Below, in pieces: positions 36,006 through 49,187 of a stretch of 64,000 nt of DNA. A model generated the notes under the pieces. The model made no database searches, had not been told where the DNA came from, and worked only from the letters and a program-made list of their open reading frames with translations. The stretch lies in assembly GCA_947172415.1 (NCBI GenBank), contig OX359200.1:5334501-5398500 (forward strand). Reading direction: 5' to 3'. The stretch comes from Chondrosia reniformis (taxonomy: Eukaryota; Porifera; Demospongiae; Chondrillida; Chondrillidae). The translations under genes and the position numbers were made by a program. How positions within the stretch are numbered: the first letter of the stretch is position 1; the number at the start of each line of letters is the position of its first letter.

Positions 36006-36013
36006 AATTGTTC
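36006..36013. other. Tandem duplication junction
   Basis: Left of here the sequence matches the BLM intron up to about 57905 (ttcagagttcaaaat). From 36012 it matches the VIRMA intron at 17672 (tcatttttgtaccttttt). At most three bases (tgt) belong to neither side clearly, so joining used little or no homology. Confidence 0.85.
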
Positions 36014-37314
36014 ATTTTTGTACCTTTTTGTATCATTTTATTGTGTAGCCTATTTCCATCATGGTCACCCACTGTAAAGCCCTATATCAGACGTCTTACA
36101 GAAACATTTAAGTAAGCCAAACCCCTATATACGTATGTACGTATGATCTCCTTGGCTTTGTGTAAATTTAGGTACATTTTATATGTACATATATTTATTT
36201 TATAGGACTGACGCTCTTTTATCAAAGGAGTTCTTTGACTGTGTCACTGACTTCCTGGAGCTCCTAGATTGCTTCCTGTTTGATATTGAGAAGGCTAAGG
36301 AACGCCTTCACTCTGTTGGTAAGAATAATGTTTTGAAGGATGATTTGGCAAAATTTGAAGAAAAGGAACAAGAACACCACTCAAGTTCTGTTATTCCACT
36401 CTTTGATTATGAGGATAGTGACAATGTTGATGAAGAGGGTGAAGGTTTTGTTGATGAAATGGAAGCTGATATAGGAGTTAGCTCATCATTAGAAGAGATC
36501 GCAAAGGCCCAGCACGAAGCTGAGATGAACTTGGAAGACATAAGCCATATAAGAAGTTTATCTATTCCTTCTCTATGGATTAGTGAAGTCCTTATTGACC
36601 AAGGGAAAAATACCTTAGAAGACCTGAATGAAGCAGTAGAAGTACATATGTGTAGATCTTTGAGCTGTTTTACATGTCTCATTCACTGAGTTTTGTTATT
36701 GTTCTCTGTAGGACTACCGTAACCGTATGAAGCAACAAGATCTTAAAGAGTTTAAATGTTCTGCACAAGATACCATTGCTAATCTTGAAAATTTAACAAA
36801 AAATGCTACAGGTTATTGTTCTTCAGTTTTGTTTATTTTACTTGTAATTCTTGGTTAAACCTGTATTATTCCTTTGCAGATGTGCCCATAAAGAAACCAC
36901 ATTTAGAATTTCCAGAAAGACTGAACATTCATGAACAGTTTGAAGATAGAAGCGTCACTGTAACTACTTCAGATATTATCAGGTATGTATGTCCCCTTTA
37001 TTTTTGGGTTTTGTACTGGTTTCATTATGGATGGATGCCCACTCAGGAGTACACCCAGCGATGTTGGACTTTGGCTCACTGAACCACCTTCTAGTAAAGA
37101 CGCAGTGAAGCAAGAAACAGTATGCATTCACATTTACTGAAATTCTGTCTCTTAATCGGTTATTGTCAATTTTCTTGCTTCTTAAGACTGTGATTGATTT
37201 GCAAGAAATGGGAGGCAGGTTCTGTCCCAGTTTGAATATAGAAGAAGAGTTACAGAAGCAGTTGCTGCCTTCTCCTCCTCAGTCACCAAGACAGAAGTAC
37301 AGGTAATATTGTGA

Positions 37315-37570
37315 ACATGAAAAATCTAAGATACCATTTTCCTACATGCTATGCCTATTCTGTAAAAGAGCCTATAGGGGAACTAAACCTGAAGAGAGCT
37401 TTGGATGAAGATACAGGAGTCTTTTCTTCCTTCTTTTTTCTTCATCTCTTCTCCACTGGGTCAGACAACCGTTTCTGGGAACCACCCTTCATCAGTGATC
37501 CTGGGAGTTTTTGTCTTTTTCTTTATCTTTATCTTGATCTTCTGTGAATCCTTGGCTCTCTATGCTAAAT
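37315..37570 (+). mobile_element. Hammerhead-bearing repeat (duplicate of 18976)
   Basis: Copy 2 counterpart of the repeat at 18976. The ribozyme core on the complementary strand is at 37458-37501 and its boxes are intact. Confidence 0.65.
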
Positions 37571-38635
37571 CTAGGGGCCTTATGTACACTATGTTAAAGA
37601 GCTATTCGTCTGTAGACAGTGGTTTCAGTGTAGTGTAAAGTATTAGGTGTTAATCGAATGCGAAGGTGATTGCAAAGTACAGGTATAAGTAAAAATATTG
37701 TGGTTAAAGTATACGAATTTACTGCGGTGTCGTATCAATGTCAAAAGAGTGCAAATGCAAGTAAAACTCGCAATCTCACATTCTTTAGACACACACTATC
37801 AATTCCTGATATACGGTATTATTAATTGTGTTGCATGTTGCATCTAAAGCCAATCTTAACACCTGGAGTATCGTCATTATTTAACTCTAGATTTACTGGA
37901 ACTAAAATCCACTTATTAATTAATTGTTGTGTGATACAAACTGTAAGGCTGTAACATGGACTTGAGATTGTGCTTATTTACCAACTTTGTCAAGGATTGC
38001 CATTATTATCTGTAATTGTGAAAATTAAGTAATCTTTGTACCTATGGCTCTTGTTAGCTGGTGTGTGTTTAAATGTTCACCTTCTTCAGTACACTTTTGT
38101 TTCACACCTTTTAAGTGCTTTTTGCTGTTTTCAATTTGACTTTACCTATGTACAGTATAAATATTATTTACTGTCATTTGATTGTAGGAAAGGTAAATCA
38201 AATCTTTTGGCTGAAAAGCTAAAAATGAGAAAAGAAGGTAGGTGCCTTATTACATTATTGTGTTAAAAGACATACAATATTAATGTAATATATTTATAAT
38301 ATACTACTACTTTTCTTTCAAGCCTTGCTTCGGCGTGGTCCCATATCAGGAGGAGGGAAACATGTATTCCGTAGCCGTAAGAGTACCACTAGTAGAGCAC
38401 CTTCCATGCACGTGGATGACTTTGTGAAGCTTGGACAGCAGGTATACGCTATGTACCCCAACAGACACTATATTGTCATATTGAGTATGTAGTTGGACAC
38501 CACATAAATATGCTTTATTTGGTGCAGCAGTCCTCTGCCACTGATACAATTGCCACAGGAATACTTCATGCATACAACACTATTAATCAGTTAGCAACCA
38601 GAACGCCTTAAATAGAACGTTTCAACCTGTAGGTG

Positions 38636-38729
38636 TATCTTTTGGAAGGATTATCTTTCAACTTTTAGACCGTCTAAAAATGCAGTTTGGTTGTCTCCCA
38701 AAGTTGAAAGATGATCCTTCCAAAAGATA
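38636..38729. repeat. 30-bp-stem hairpin, duplicate
   Basis: Counterpart of 20297-20390, unchanged by inspection. Confidence 0.55.
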
Positions 38730-39954
38730 AGCTTGACGCAGTTAGTAGAAATCCTTATTCTATAAACCTGTAGGTCTTCATCAGCTAGCAACCTACAGGA
38801 CTGGTTAAAACCTTTCATTGTCACTCAATAACTAACCCATCACAAAAGAGGGCCTATCATTTCATACGCATTAATATACTAACCAAAAACTAAGTAATAC
38901 GTAAGCTTCCAAAGGCATGTACATGTATTAATCTGTATGTTACCTATTGCAGAGTCACCTTCCTCAGAATCTGCCACATTTTGGACTCCATCCATATGTT
39001 CCAAGTGCTTTCATGCATTCACAGTTGTCCTCAAGAGCATGGAGCCTGCCAGGGAGTCCGTTTGGAAGTAGAGATCTAGCTACTCTCATTCGGATGCCCT
39101 CCTCAGTATTGACCTCTATGAGAGCAGGACTTAGATAGACTTGATTATCATTTGAAACTGGTTGTTTTCTAATAATAATAGATTACTGCTATGACATGTT
39201 ATTACTAAAATACGTAAAAAATAATTTACAATTGGATTAGTTTATACTATATCTGGGGTTGATATTCAATATACCAATTTTGTATATTATATAGTAAATA
39301 TATTACGTGATTGCTGTTTGTTTTGATACATGAATTATACTGTAGATTATTATTAAAATAATCAAATTAATTTTTGAAAATGTGTGCACCATAGGCCAAA
39401 CTGCGTGATGAAGAAGTGAAGAAAGAGAAAACTCTGTATCCTCATCCAAAGCTCTCACTAGGTGTAGTTGGCTTTATATATTTAAGGCCTTTACTTGAAA
39501 GTAGGTGTAGTGTGTACATATTAGATTAATCATAGGAAGGGACCTACAGGTTGGTATATAGCTATGTTTACGAACTTATTGGATGCATAGTTAAGTTGTT
39601 ATTGCAATTTTCTAGTAATAGCTGGTAATTGCATTGCCCCACTAGTAAAAACTTTAGGGAACATTGCCCCATTTATTTATTTAATGTACTATACAAGGAT
39701 AATTAATGGTGACTAACTTTAGGGAGCACCTCCCCCCACTGCCCATGCTGCATGCACCTGCTCGTTGAAGCCTGATCAGTTGATGTTTAACACTAAACAA
39801 CATGTAGAGGGCAGTCTCTCTCTCTATATATATAAGTTGATTGATACAGACAGACAGCACTGCACTATTATGGTAAACCTAGCCTGTGGTTATAGCTGAT
39901 TTGTTTCATGGGATTCTATGCAATGTAGAACACATTGAAATTTAAATTTGTATG

Positions 39955-40215
39955 TATGAAAAATCTAAGATACCATTTTCCTACATGCTATGTGCCTATT
40001 CTGTAAAAGAGCCTATAGGGGAACTAAACCTGAAGAGAGCTTTGGATGAAGATACAGGTCCTGGAGTCTTTTCTTCCTTCTTGTCCCTTCTTTCATCTTC
40101 TTCTCCACTGGGTCAGACAGCCGTTTCTGGGAATTCCAACCTTCATCAGTGATCCTGGGAGTCTTTGTCTTTATCTTTTTCTTGATCTTCTGTGAATCCT
40201 TGGCTCTCTTTGCTA
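39955..40215 (+). mobile_element. Hammerhead-bearing repeat (duplicate of 21808)
   Basis: Counterpart of the repeat at 21808. The ribozyme core is at 40110-40155 on the complementary strand. CTGATGA, GAAAC and GCTGTC are intact, and stem II differs by one base in its loop. Confidence 0.65.
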
Positions 40216-40727
40216 AATCTAGGGGCCTTATATACTATTATGTACATAAAATACACATACATGTGTATAATAATATGAGTCTTTTCCATATATAAGATTG
40301 CATGATCTAATATAAAAAAGCTTAAGAAGTCAGTTAGTATGCACCCCATGCAGCTCTATATAAAACCTTCATTTTTTATAAAAATACATGCGGTTGTCAT
40401 GCAGTGACACATGCATTGCATGATTCAGATTGTCCTTCGAATTCCTTTATAATTAGTAATACTCACCAGTCTTTTGGCAAAGATGAATCGCAATACATGC
40501 TGAAAATGCATATATAAGCTTGGATAAATTATATTTAGCCTGTAAATTTAATATTAAAATGATTATTGCATATATAGCTATACATTTATGATCTCATACA
40601 TAGTACAGAATCGATGGAAAACGTAGTCCAACGTAAAATTATCGTGGCCTAAAAAAAATTTTTGAGAAAGGGAAGTGTACGCTGGCAGGTTTAGTCAATA
40701 CTTCAAGTTTCAGATTCTCGCATAGAC

Positions 40728-43700
40728 ATGGCGCTCGTATCTGGCTGGATTTCTCTTCTCACTTTGTTTGCTCTTTATGCTGTGATTGGTAAGCATATAA
40801 CTAAATCGGCACATGCATGTAGAGAGTTGAATTATATTAATAAGTAGATTAGCTATCTTAAAAATCGTATAAAAACATTGCAACGAACCTATATTATATC
40901 GCTCGTGCATGGTCACGTACTACATATATAAGTTTTACTTCTATAACGTAACGGGTTACATTCTGGGAAGAAAAGTCACTGCATGGCAAAGAAATGTTTT
41001 GGTGTTTTAAGCAATTTTTAGTCATAACAGCGTGCAAGAACAAACAATCTCATAAACATGAAATCTCATGCTTATTTGAACAATAATGCACTGTGCATGT
41101 TCATTATATAATACATAAAATCAATTACTCACATTCATCACAATTACAATTGAGCTTGGAATACCATAAAGGCTCCAATTAAGTTGGTAGATTGGTTTGA
41201 GGTCATTTTCGCTCATATTTCGCATGTCGAAATAATAAATATTGTAAGTTTCGCCTCATATAATATTTTACGCCACATCCATGCATAGCTACATCTCTTT
41301 GAATTGAGTCTATGAAAGGTCACCATTTTAAAATACTGCACAACTAGCTATAGCTTCTTTTTGACAGCTTCGATTTCTATTACAGAAAAAATGTGTTATT
41401 CCATACTTGTGAAACTACATATCTTGAAATGGGTTCACCACTTATCATACATAAACGCCTTGGAATGGGGGTTTACAGTTTCCCAAAGGCCTTGAAATGG
41501 GTTCAGTGTTTCCTTTTTGTTATTATTGAATGAGTTCACAATATCCTATAAAAGTGATATGTATTAACATACATAATTGGAAGGCTTGAAATATAGTTTA
41601 TTTTACGAAATTGCAACATATATGTATATACATGTTGTATAATTATGATTATGATCATGATTGATTCTTATATTGTTTACAGTACAAGTAACTGCATCTC
41701 AGCCAACTACTATTGTAGTGGGGAGAACTACTAATTCAACTACTACAATCACTGTAACACCTACAATTGGTCAATCAGTAGAGCTGCAGTGTGTTAGGAG
41801 TAAGTATATAGAATATAAACAGTGGTACACAACAGGAAGTCAAGTAACACCCACTCCTAATGAAATAAGTACAATTGCTGGACCTACTAGGATATTGGCC
41901 TTCTCTTCATTCACTCCAAGTCATGCTGGAACATACACTTGTTTGGTATCTTCTAAGGGTGATACTCAGACAAAAACAACATACCCTGTGGTACTTGGTG
42001 AGTCTATATGGTAATCATTCCTATGGTTTGATGTACATACATCCATTGATTTTAGATTGCTACTGTATGTACAAGTTTGTAATTGTCATATTTTAAACAT
42101 TCAGACAAATATATACTTTAATATGTTGTGATATTTCCAAATGAAATTTGTTACATTAAACTACCACTAATTATCTGTTACAGTGGTAATGGGTATGTAC
42201 ATACAATCAACAATTAATGGATCAGTTATCTAAAAGCTTGCAAAATTGAGCATGCATTAGCTCTACTGTATATAAGTTACTCTACTTGTTTGTACGTATA
42301 TCATACATTAGTCATCTGTCCATACTTCAACTAACTGGACTGTCACTTCAATATGAGTATCTATAACCGTTAACATAGGTACCCACATATTTATTGACCT
42401 AGTTAATTTGGCAAAGTATTCATTGCGGATATGCATACATCAATGTCCTGTACAACTTACAGATTATTGACCTAATGTATGCACTACTTACTACACTATG
42501 TATTGGATAGCATTTCTACTTGATGGTTTTGATGTGTAAGATTCAGTTACACTTGTTGTTAAGGGCATTTTAACATGTTTTAACAACATTTTAGTTTTTA
42601 TCAGAGCTGTTTATAAAATGTCTGTTAACTTTATAAACTCTGTAGTTAATCCATCAGCAACTAACACCTTAACAGTTGGAAGGACTGATGATCCAACTAC
42701 TCCTATCACTATAACACCTACCCTCAATCAACCTGTAAAGTTGGAATGTGACAGACAGACTACAGGGAAGAACTGGTACACTGATGGAACTGTAGTAACC
42801 AACACTCCTGGAGAACTTGCTACTTCAGCTGGAGCTGGAGTTAGAACACTATCTATTTCATCATTCAGTCCATCTCATGCGAGAGGATACACATGTACTG
42901 TGAATGGAGGTACATCTACTGCCTATCCTGTTATACTGGGTAAGTGAGGCAATAATCAGAGCCACTACTAGCCACTCAAACGTCCATCGTATGCCATACT
43001 GATGAGTTCTAATAAGGACGAAACAGCTGTCTATGGCTCGACCATCTTTTTGAGTGGCTAGGGGGAGACTTTGGTTCCCATCCAGCAAACTTCGGTTCTG
43101 CCCATTAGCTCATTGTGCTCCTCAGGGGACATGAGTGGGCAGGGGTAATATCCATAGTTCAATGATGATACGTATATCAATGCTTTAAGATTGGCTTTAG
43201 ATCTTATGCGTCACCCCAGAATAAGAGATATTCTGAGGTATAATGTATATTTATTAACTTTCAATTATTATATTATATATAATTTTGAAGTGTGTCTGGC
43301 TGAGCATATTAACATTTTCTGTACATATATATGTTTAAGATATTAAATACAGCCTCAATTATTTAATTTACAAGAGAATATATAGCAATAAGGCCTGCAT
43401 GGGGTTTATGCACAAAGGCTGTAATGTGACTAATAGAATAGAAGGAGAACATGTGGTTTTATGGATCTTGGATGACTAATTTGAAGTATATAGCAATTAA
43501 TGGTTGTAATTTAACAGAGATTTTGCAGGATCTTCCAACCAATTGATATACGTTGGTCAATTGGTTGGTTATGTGCAATATCTCTAGTAAGTGATTAATC
43601 TCCCTTCAACACATTCTTTAGGGCATGCAATATATACCTCCTGTTTATATTATATAATGTTTTATGGATACTGCAACTTTTGCAATGTTTGAACATTCAT

Positions 43701-46700
43701 TTGCATTGTAATAATAAGATCTAGATAGAGTGCATATATACTGTACGGGAGTTTCACAAGGCTATATATGTACATGCATATATAGATACGTACGTATAAT
43801 GACATGAATAATCTAAATACATTTTCATACATAGGCTATGCCTACTCTGTAATAAATTAAAAGTATATAAATATATATATGTAACTAAATCTGGCGAGGG
43901 CTTGGAATGAGGATACAGGAGTCTTCTCTTTCTTCTTTCCACTGGGCCAGACAGCTGTTTTTGGGAATTCCACCCTTCTTCATTTACTCTATCCTTTTTG
44001 ATCTTTTGTGAATCCTTGGCTCATGCAATGTATAGAAATTTTATGCATAATCAATCAAGTGATCATGACCCCGAGTTTTAGAATTCCATTGCTGATTTAC
44101 ATTCACATAATGGCAACAGTACATTTGTATTGACAAAGTGAAAATTATTGATACACTTACTTATCCATTGATATGGTTTGTGAGAATGTATGATAAAAAG
44201 TGTGAATTGTAGAATCTTTACTATATTATTAATACTGTTAATTGCTATCATTTCATTGTCACAGAAACTCCACCTACAGTACCTGTATTACCTCCACCAT
44301 CTCAAGTCCAAGGCGTCATGATAAGTGGAAGTGGAACATCCTTGACTGTTTCATGGACAGCAGTAACTGATCCAAAGTATAAAATATTATATATAGTTAG
44401 ATATTCAACTGATAGAGGAACTGAAACAGATCCACCATCTGATGCTATGAAGAGATCAGGAATCAGTGCTAGATCAACTACACTGACTGGACTTCAATTA
44501 GATACCATCTACTATGTTTGGGTAGCAGCTGAAATACTTGGTGCTGGAGTGCAAGGACCTTACAGTACTAGGGTATTTAATAAAGGTTACTTGATTGTTC
44601 ATTGTATTGTAGCTGTGTAACAACTGCACATCTATATATAATGACTACTTTGCCAACATGTTAACAAAACATTTTTGCTATTATTATGCCATTCCTTTTT
44701 AGTGTAAATAATAATGTATACAGATAATTTATATATCATACTTATATACTGTATATCTACATACGTACATGTAGTATGTATGTATTATTATGTATCTATA
44801 AATGTTAATATATATATATATATAAACTCCTGCTGCTGCATGAAGAGTACAGAAAAATTCCCTAATCTTTATAGTCCCATCTAAAGTTACTGGAGTGTCG
44901 GTGTCCCCGATTGTGACATCAAATCAACCATCACTTCATGTCACATGGTCAGCTCCTTTAAGTGATCATATCATACTACACTATCAAGTAGACTATAGAG
45001 TGGATACCTCTGGTAGTTGGAGCACATGGAGTCCAAATCCTACATCTACTTCAGTGACACTGACTGGTCTTCAAAGAGGAACTACATATCAAGTGAGAGT
45101 GAGAGCTGTGTCTGATCTTGGAAGTGGAGCATGGAGTGTTGTAGTTAGTAGTACTACTTATGATGGTAAATTACTAAGCATTGGACAGCTAATCTTGATA
45201 TATACTGCTTTGTATGTAAATATTACAAATTTATTCATACGTATATATAGTGTTGATAAAATAGTATCTGTTTCCAAGCATAATTAATTAATTAAAAGGT
45301 GCAGTATTGCAATTGTGTACTAACATGCTGTAAAAGACTCTATTTCTTCTGTGGTGTTTGATATCACCGTCTGCTTAAAACTCTACCTTGCATATACAGT
45401 ACTTAGATATTTAGATTGTAGTTTAATTAATAGTTTAATATATGTAGACGTTCATGATCATGTCCTGGATTGTATATAGACCTGCAAAATAATATTAATT
45501 TATGTTGCCCAGTTCCAGGTGCTCCCACTAACCTCATGATATCTTCTCCATCTGGATCATGTGACCAACTGATGGTTACATGGACAGCACCATCTAACAC
45601 TGGAGGACTACCAGTCAAGTACAAAGTGTATAGAAATGGTACATTAATACATCAAATGATAACTACAGCTACTACTATATGGAGTGGTCTAACAGCTAAT
45701 ACACAGTACACAGTGAGAGTAGTAGCTTTTAATGAACTGGGAGATGGAGGAGAAGTGACAGGAACAAGAAGAACAAGACCTCAATGTAAATATTAAATAA
45801 CACTTTATACTAATGTGTTTTAGCAATTCTCAATTGTCAATTGAGCTTGAGGTTATATATACATGGCTCAATAGATACTTCATACATGAGACATTTTTAC
45901 TATGTATACAACTATTACAGTGTTACTTCTTCTCTATAATATACATGCTCTCATGTATATAGCTCCTTCAATATCTTCACTGTCAGCCAGTTCTTCAACA
46001 CAACTCATCATCACACTCACTGCACCAGCTAGATCATTGTCTCTTACTTACGAATGTATTATATCTACAACTAAGAGTGGTCTGTCTCCAAAGACTGTAA
46101 CTGATACAGTGTTACAGCATACAGTGGATGGTTTAAGTCCTTATGTTACTTACACTGTTGAATGTACATCATCAAATGGTGAAGATTCTTGTAATTCTAA
46201 TATGAACACTATAAGAATGCCTTCAGATGGTGAGTGAATATGCAAGGATATGGTTCATTGTATATGATGAGAACACCACCGAACTACCGTATATAATATA
46301 CCATTTCATATTCAGATACGTACTATACCTTTTCTTAGTTCCCAGTGGACCTCCACTTAACCTTAATGTAAGATTAATGTCGGATACTTCTGCCATCCTA
46401 ACTTGGGAACAACCAGCGCAAAAACACAGAAATGGTGAAATTACTGGATATGTAATAAGATATAAAGGAACTCCAGTCTCAAGTAATGAAGAAATGATAA
46501 CAGTTGGGAGAGGTGTTACTGAACTGCAATTGAATGACCTGATTACTGGTGAAAGGTACCATTTCAGTATTGCTGCCCAGACAATAAATGGAACAGGACC
46601 ATATGATAATGTAACAATTGTAATTGAAGGATGTAAGTCTACTTTGAAGTAAAAGTGATAATATTAGGCCATTAGCTTGTTAGCTGTTGCTACTTGTTTA

Positions 46701-49187
46701 TATATACATATGTATGCTCTATAAATCTTGAATATTATACATGTACGTATATATAGTGCCTGGTCCAGTTTTAAACTTAAGAAGTCGTCCTACTGATGTT
46801 ACTTTTGAGTGGGATCCGCCAGTTCCAACAGGAAAGCATGGACAGATTGTTAGTTATACAGTTGTTTACGGAGAACTGGGTGTGGATGGTACTAGAGTTT
46901 CTCTAACAAATGATACCACCAGTTATACCATAAGTCTTACAGGTGAGAATTATATGCATATGGACTCTATCATATTCTTCATAAATCCTTTATAATAATT
47001 ATTATTATAGTCTATTACTATTAAATCTAACATTTTATAATAGCACGCAATTCTATGGAATCATAGGTAGGAGTAAGACAGTTCTATAATACCGTACATA
47101 TAGCTGGAAATGTTGCATTTGGTAGATTGTTCTTATATATATCAATAATTTGCTATATAGGTGAAAGGGTACCATACTACATCAATATATCAGCTAGCAC
47201 AGCTGGTGGAAGAGGAGAGGAGAAACAAGTTATTTACTTGTTAAATGTTATAGGTATACCATTTTTATACGTACAACTAGATTAATATATATATATATAT
47301 CACACCATTTGTATATATACATAGATAGATTATATATAGGTATATTATAGCAACACTCATGTATACTATCTAAATAATACATTTTGTAAATTTTACCAAT
47401 ACACACTCTTTAGATCTTTCTACAACTATTAATACATCTACAGTCAAGACTGTATGGAGTGGTAACTCACTCACTATCAGTTGGGAACCACTAACTCTAC
47501 AAGCAAGAGGATTTTCAGTGTACTATATATATCTCAATGATAGTAGTGGACCTGTTAAGAGAGAAATAGAACCAATAGCCAGCACTACAGAGTCCAGTAT
47601 AGTAATTGGTGGATTGGACCCCTCTCAGATGTACACATTAGCTATAGCAGTTGCTACTAATGATGGGAAGTTGGTGGGCAGAGTGAGTGAAACAGGTAAA
47701 TGTATACAAACTGTATTTAGAGCAGTCAAACTGTTGAATAAGGGATTGTATACCACATAATACGTATCAGTTATCTATGTAGTACTGTATATACGTATAT
47801 ATTAAGAAATGGCTATAGAATGCATACTTTATATTAATAATAATTATTATTCATAAATATAATTTCTATCTTATAGTATGATGCCCACATGCATGTATGT
47901 ATTAAATGGGTGGTATTGTAGATTCATCTATATATAGATCAGTTATATACTAAACTGCTATCCTTATGGCAGTTAATTATTGAGCATGCTGTAGTGTTAT
48001 GAAACAAGAATTTCAAGACATTTCAGTCCCCTGACCTTCCGAGATGACACAATAGATTACATCTGAAGTATATAAATGTTGTGGTAGCGTCGTAAAGTTG
48101 TGACATAGAGTGATATAATATGGTCCAATAGTTCTAAAAATAGTTCTAAAACAATTGGTTGTGGAGAAATTAATAAATAAATAATGTAGGGTCGTTATGT
48201 TAATGGGGGAGGGGGGGGTTAATGACCTTGTATATACCAGACATGGTTCAAGGTAAGTCCTCTGTCCAGGTTGGCAGTATTGTGGTGACCTTGAATCTGG
48301 ATAGCTTCTAGGATCTTTCTCCTTCCTTGGTGGCTCTCAATCTTCATCACGGTTGCTCCATCCCAGTTAACTTGTTGGCCTTCATCTATCCTTATGTACG
48401 TACGTATATATACGTACAAATTGCTGATGAAGATTTCCGGGTCGAAATGTCCAAATCTGTCAAATATATGTTGCTGATGCTCAAAAATAATTGATTGCCA
48501 TAATGATTGCAACTATTACTTCATACACATGAATGTATGTACATCTGTATACATGTAGCCACATATTGTACATATATATATAAACATACCATTAGTGGTG
48601 ATATCAAGTCAACCAGTCAGAGCTCAAGAAGACAAAGGCAATCCTCCATGTGCTGTATATATTGTTTGCGGCCTCTTTGGAGGAGTAGCTATTGGAGCTG
48701 TAACCACGGTGATTATGTACAAGATAATATGTGGAGTGCCCAACAGGTATACTTGTAGGAAAAGAAGACCAACTGATAAGAAGAGAAAAACCACACAAAC
48801 TGAAATGTATGAGAATGTTATTAAATTACACAATACATTAAAATCCAAAAAATATTTTAATTACCCAATTATCTATAACTTGTATGTATACATATACCTA
48901 CAAATTAGAATAGCCAAACAAAAAGGTATAACCTTATACCTTATGTGAAGCATTGAATATACGTATGTATATATATATTATGATGAATGTGCATGGAAGC
49001 AAAGTTATTGTATATACAGTGCAAGTTACAATACTAAGGTAATCTAATCTAATATATATATGTAAACAAATTCTTCTCATGCAGGGATGAATTTAAGGTG
49101 AATTGTGATCCTGACTATGAAGTTCCAGATATGTCAATGGATAAGAATCCAGCTTACAAGTGTCACAGTGAATATATGAACAATTAG
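40728..49187 (+). CDS. Ig-FN3 transmembrane receptor, copy 2
   Basis: Same architecture as copy 1, with an open frame of 976 residues over 13 exons: 40728-40788, 41683-41997, 42646-42939, 44265-44585, 44875-45165, 45513-45785, 45963-46229, 46339-46632, 46757-46942, 47161-47253, 47414-47695, 48596-48746 and 49085-49187. Compared with copy 1, Ig domain 1 has a 2-residue insertion (RAG to SKYIE) and six other changes. Ig domain 2 has a 1-residue insertion and about eight changes. The first FN3 domain differs only in its first half. The last exon lost about 62 bp, so the tail reads NPAYKCHSEYMNN instead of NPAYVAVKHYDTVGES. NPAY is kept, the YDTV part is lost and a new SEYMNN appears. YMNN fits the YxxM and YxNx patterns of PI3K and Grb2 SH2 sites, but function is not shown. 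Confidence 0.85.
42968..43061 (+). ncRNA. Hammerhead ribozyme, intact type I core
   Basis: The core is at 42993-43037. Stem I is GCCATA/TATGGC (6 bp, perfect), followed by CTGATGA. Stem II is GTTC/GGAC with loop TAATAA, followed by GAAA. Stem III is ACA/TGT closed by a two-base GC loop, and then comes the cleavage triplet GTC ending at 43031. G10.1-C11.1, A15.1-U16.1 and C17 are all canonical. A 13-bp inverted repeat (ctagccactcaaa/tttgagtggctag) at 42968-42980 and 43049-43061 encloses it. Hammerheads with such a tiny stem III, known from Penelope-like elements, are reported to work best as dimers. It lies in receptor intron 3, so it could cut the pre-mRNA. Confidence 0.8.
43797..44025 (+). 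mobile_element. Degraded hammerhead-repeat copy (duplicate of 25638)
   Basis: Counterpart of 25638-25860, with the same losses of CTGATGA and GAAA. Confidence 0.5.
47995..48450 (-). mobile_element. Penelope-like element remnant, duplicate
   Basis: Counterpart of 29868-30320. The minus strand at 48512-48219 is open and includes NWDGA, RRKILEAIQIQ and NTANLDRGLTL. The sense hammerhead-like motif downstream has lost 'atcagttg', so its CTGATGA is destroyed here. The antisense motif at about 48422-48448 remains. Confidence 0.55.

Larger units (their letters stand above)
17672..36011. repeat. Segmental duplication, copy 1 (about 18.3 kb)
   Basis: It holds VIRMA 3' exons, receptor 1 and the BLM 3' half. 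The alignment offset to copy 2 is a constant 18340 at the left (17843 pairs with 36183, 18476 with 36816). It then drifts to about 18127 through small indels. Introns are almost identical between copies. Copy 1 lacks about 3.9 kb that copy 2 has at 50408-54294. The break falls in the middle of a satellite unit, which suggests a deletion in copy 1. Confidence 0.9.
36049..39138 (+). pseudogene. VIRMA: VIRMA, 3'-end duplicate without promoter
   Basis: It repeats the VIRMA exons from LFPSWSPTVKPYIRRLTETF (36049) to the stop near 39138, with splice sites kept and no new stops. Differences from the parent include EEH to EHH, D to E, Cys to Arg, Ala to Thr and Gln to Pro. About 5/6 of the gene, including the N-terminus and helical repeats, is absent. 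Its 5' edge is the duplication junction, so it should be silent unless read from a new start. It would encode only the acidic C-terminal segment and SRAPSMHVDDF. Confidence 0.85.

Noticed and set aside
39405..39470. Extra VIRMA exon (acceptor and open frame at 21056 and its duplicate)
   Set aside because: It lies past the VIRMA stop codon, and its complement matches the left end of the dispersed repeat.
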